A DNA stretch of 6,692 nt, taken from Chloroflexota bacterium. Its GTDB lineage: Bacteria; Chloroflexota; Dehalococcoidia; Lucifugimonadales; JADFKI01. Of this stretch, positions 6,533 to 6,692 are shown piece by piece (position 1 is the first letter of the stretch; each line of letters starts with the position of its first letter). The stretch lies in contig JADFKI010000211.1 in the NCBI GenBank assembly GCA_022565015.1, forward strand, positions 1 to 6,692, given 5' to 3'. A model generated the notes under the pieces. That model was not told the origin of the DNA. It saw only the letters and a program-made list of their open reading frames with translations, and made no database searches. The position numbers and the translations under genes are program-made.

Positions 6533-6692
6533 GTGACGGGCCCCGGGGGCGTCCGGGTCGCGGACTCGGAGGGCACGCCGCTGGGCATCATTCGAACACC
6601 CGTGACGGCCACAGACATTGCGTTTTACGGCTTCGACTCCAGGGTGCTGTTCATAACGGCGCCGCCTGCCATATTCGCCATTCGCCTAAAAG
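6533..6692 (+). CDS. Unrecognised gene, 5' part only (runs off right edge)
   Basis: A frame starting at GTG 6533-6535 stays open for 53 codons to the window end. GGGGAC lies six bases upstream, and the start is 11 nt after the ispH stop, an arrangement typical of an operon. The peptide begins MTGPGGVRVADSEGTPLG and continues with a beta-strand-like hydrophobic stretch (RVLFITAPPAIFAI at about 37-50). No signal peptide or known motif is visible, and I do not recognise the family. All minus-strand frames opposite it contain stops, which favours the plus-strand reading. A chance open frame in GC-rich DNA remains possible because only the first part is seen. Confidence 0.45.
   Translation, partial: MTGPGGVRVADSEGTPLGIIRTPVTATDIAFYGFDSRVLFITAPPAIFAIRLK

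Overview
The window looks like a chromosomal segment from a free-living, moderately GC-rich bacterium. By eye the housekeeping proteins resemble Chloroflexota (SAR202 or Dehalococcoidia-like) sequences. That placement rests on memory of protein flavour and on the repeat element, not on a marker gene, so it is tentative.

Layout: four genes lie on the minus strand and read right to left. They are a class I PLP aminotransferase (5407 to 4241), a stand-alone double-SIS sugar-phosphate protein (4217 to 3117), glutamine-dependent NAD+ synthetase nadE (2951 to 1215), and an exported two-domain protein resembling phage tail tube gp19 (956 to beyond the left edge). On the plus strand, diverging from the aminotransferase, are ispH (5622 to 6521) and the start of an unrecognised gene (6533 to beyond the right edge).

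The aminotransferase and SIS genes are 23 nt apart and are probably one operon. The 165-nt gap between SIS and nadE holds a nested palindromic element (2974-3090) that looks like a MITE or REP-type repeat. The 258-nt gap between nadE and the tail-tube-like gene has small dyads but no convincing gene. The 214-nt divergent region 5408-5621 holds an extended -10 candidate for ispH and a 10-bp dyad next to the aminotransferase ribosome-binding site.

The conserved genes cover amino-group transfer, sugar phosphate/amino-sugar handling, NAD+ synthesis and isoprenoid precursor synthesis. They are ordinary metabolism and do not form one obvious pathway. The least expected object is the left-edge gene: a tail-tube-type double domain behind a signal peptide, with no other phage gene visible. 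I see no CRISPR array, rRNA, tRNA, or transposase gene.
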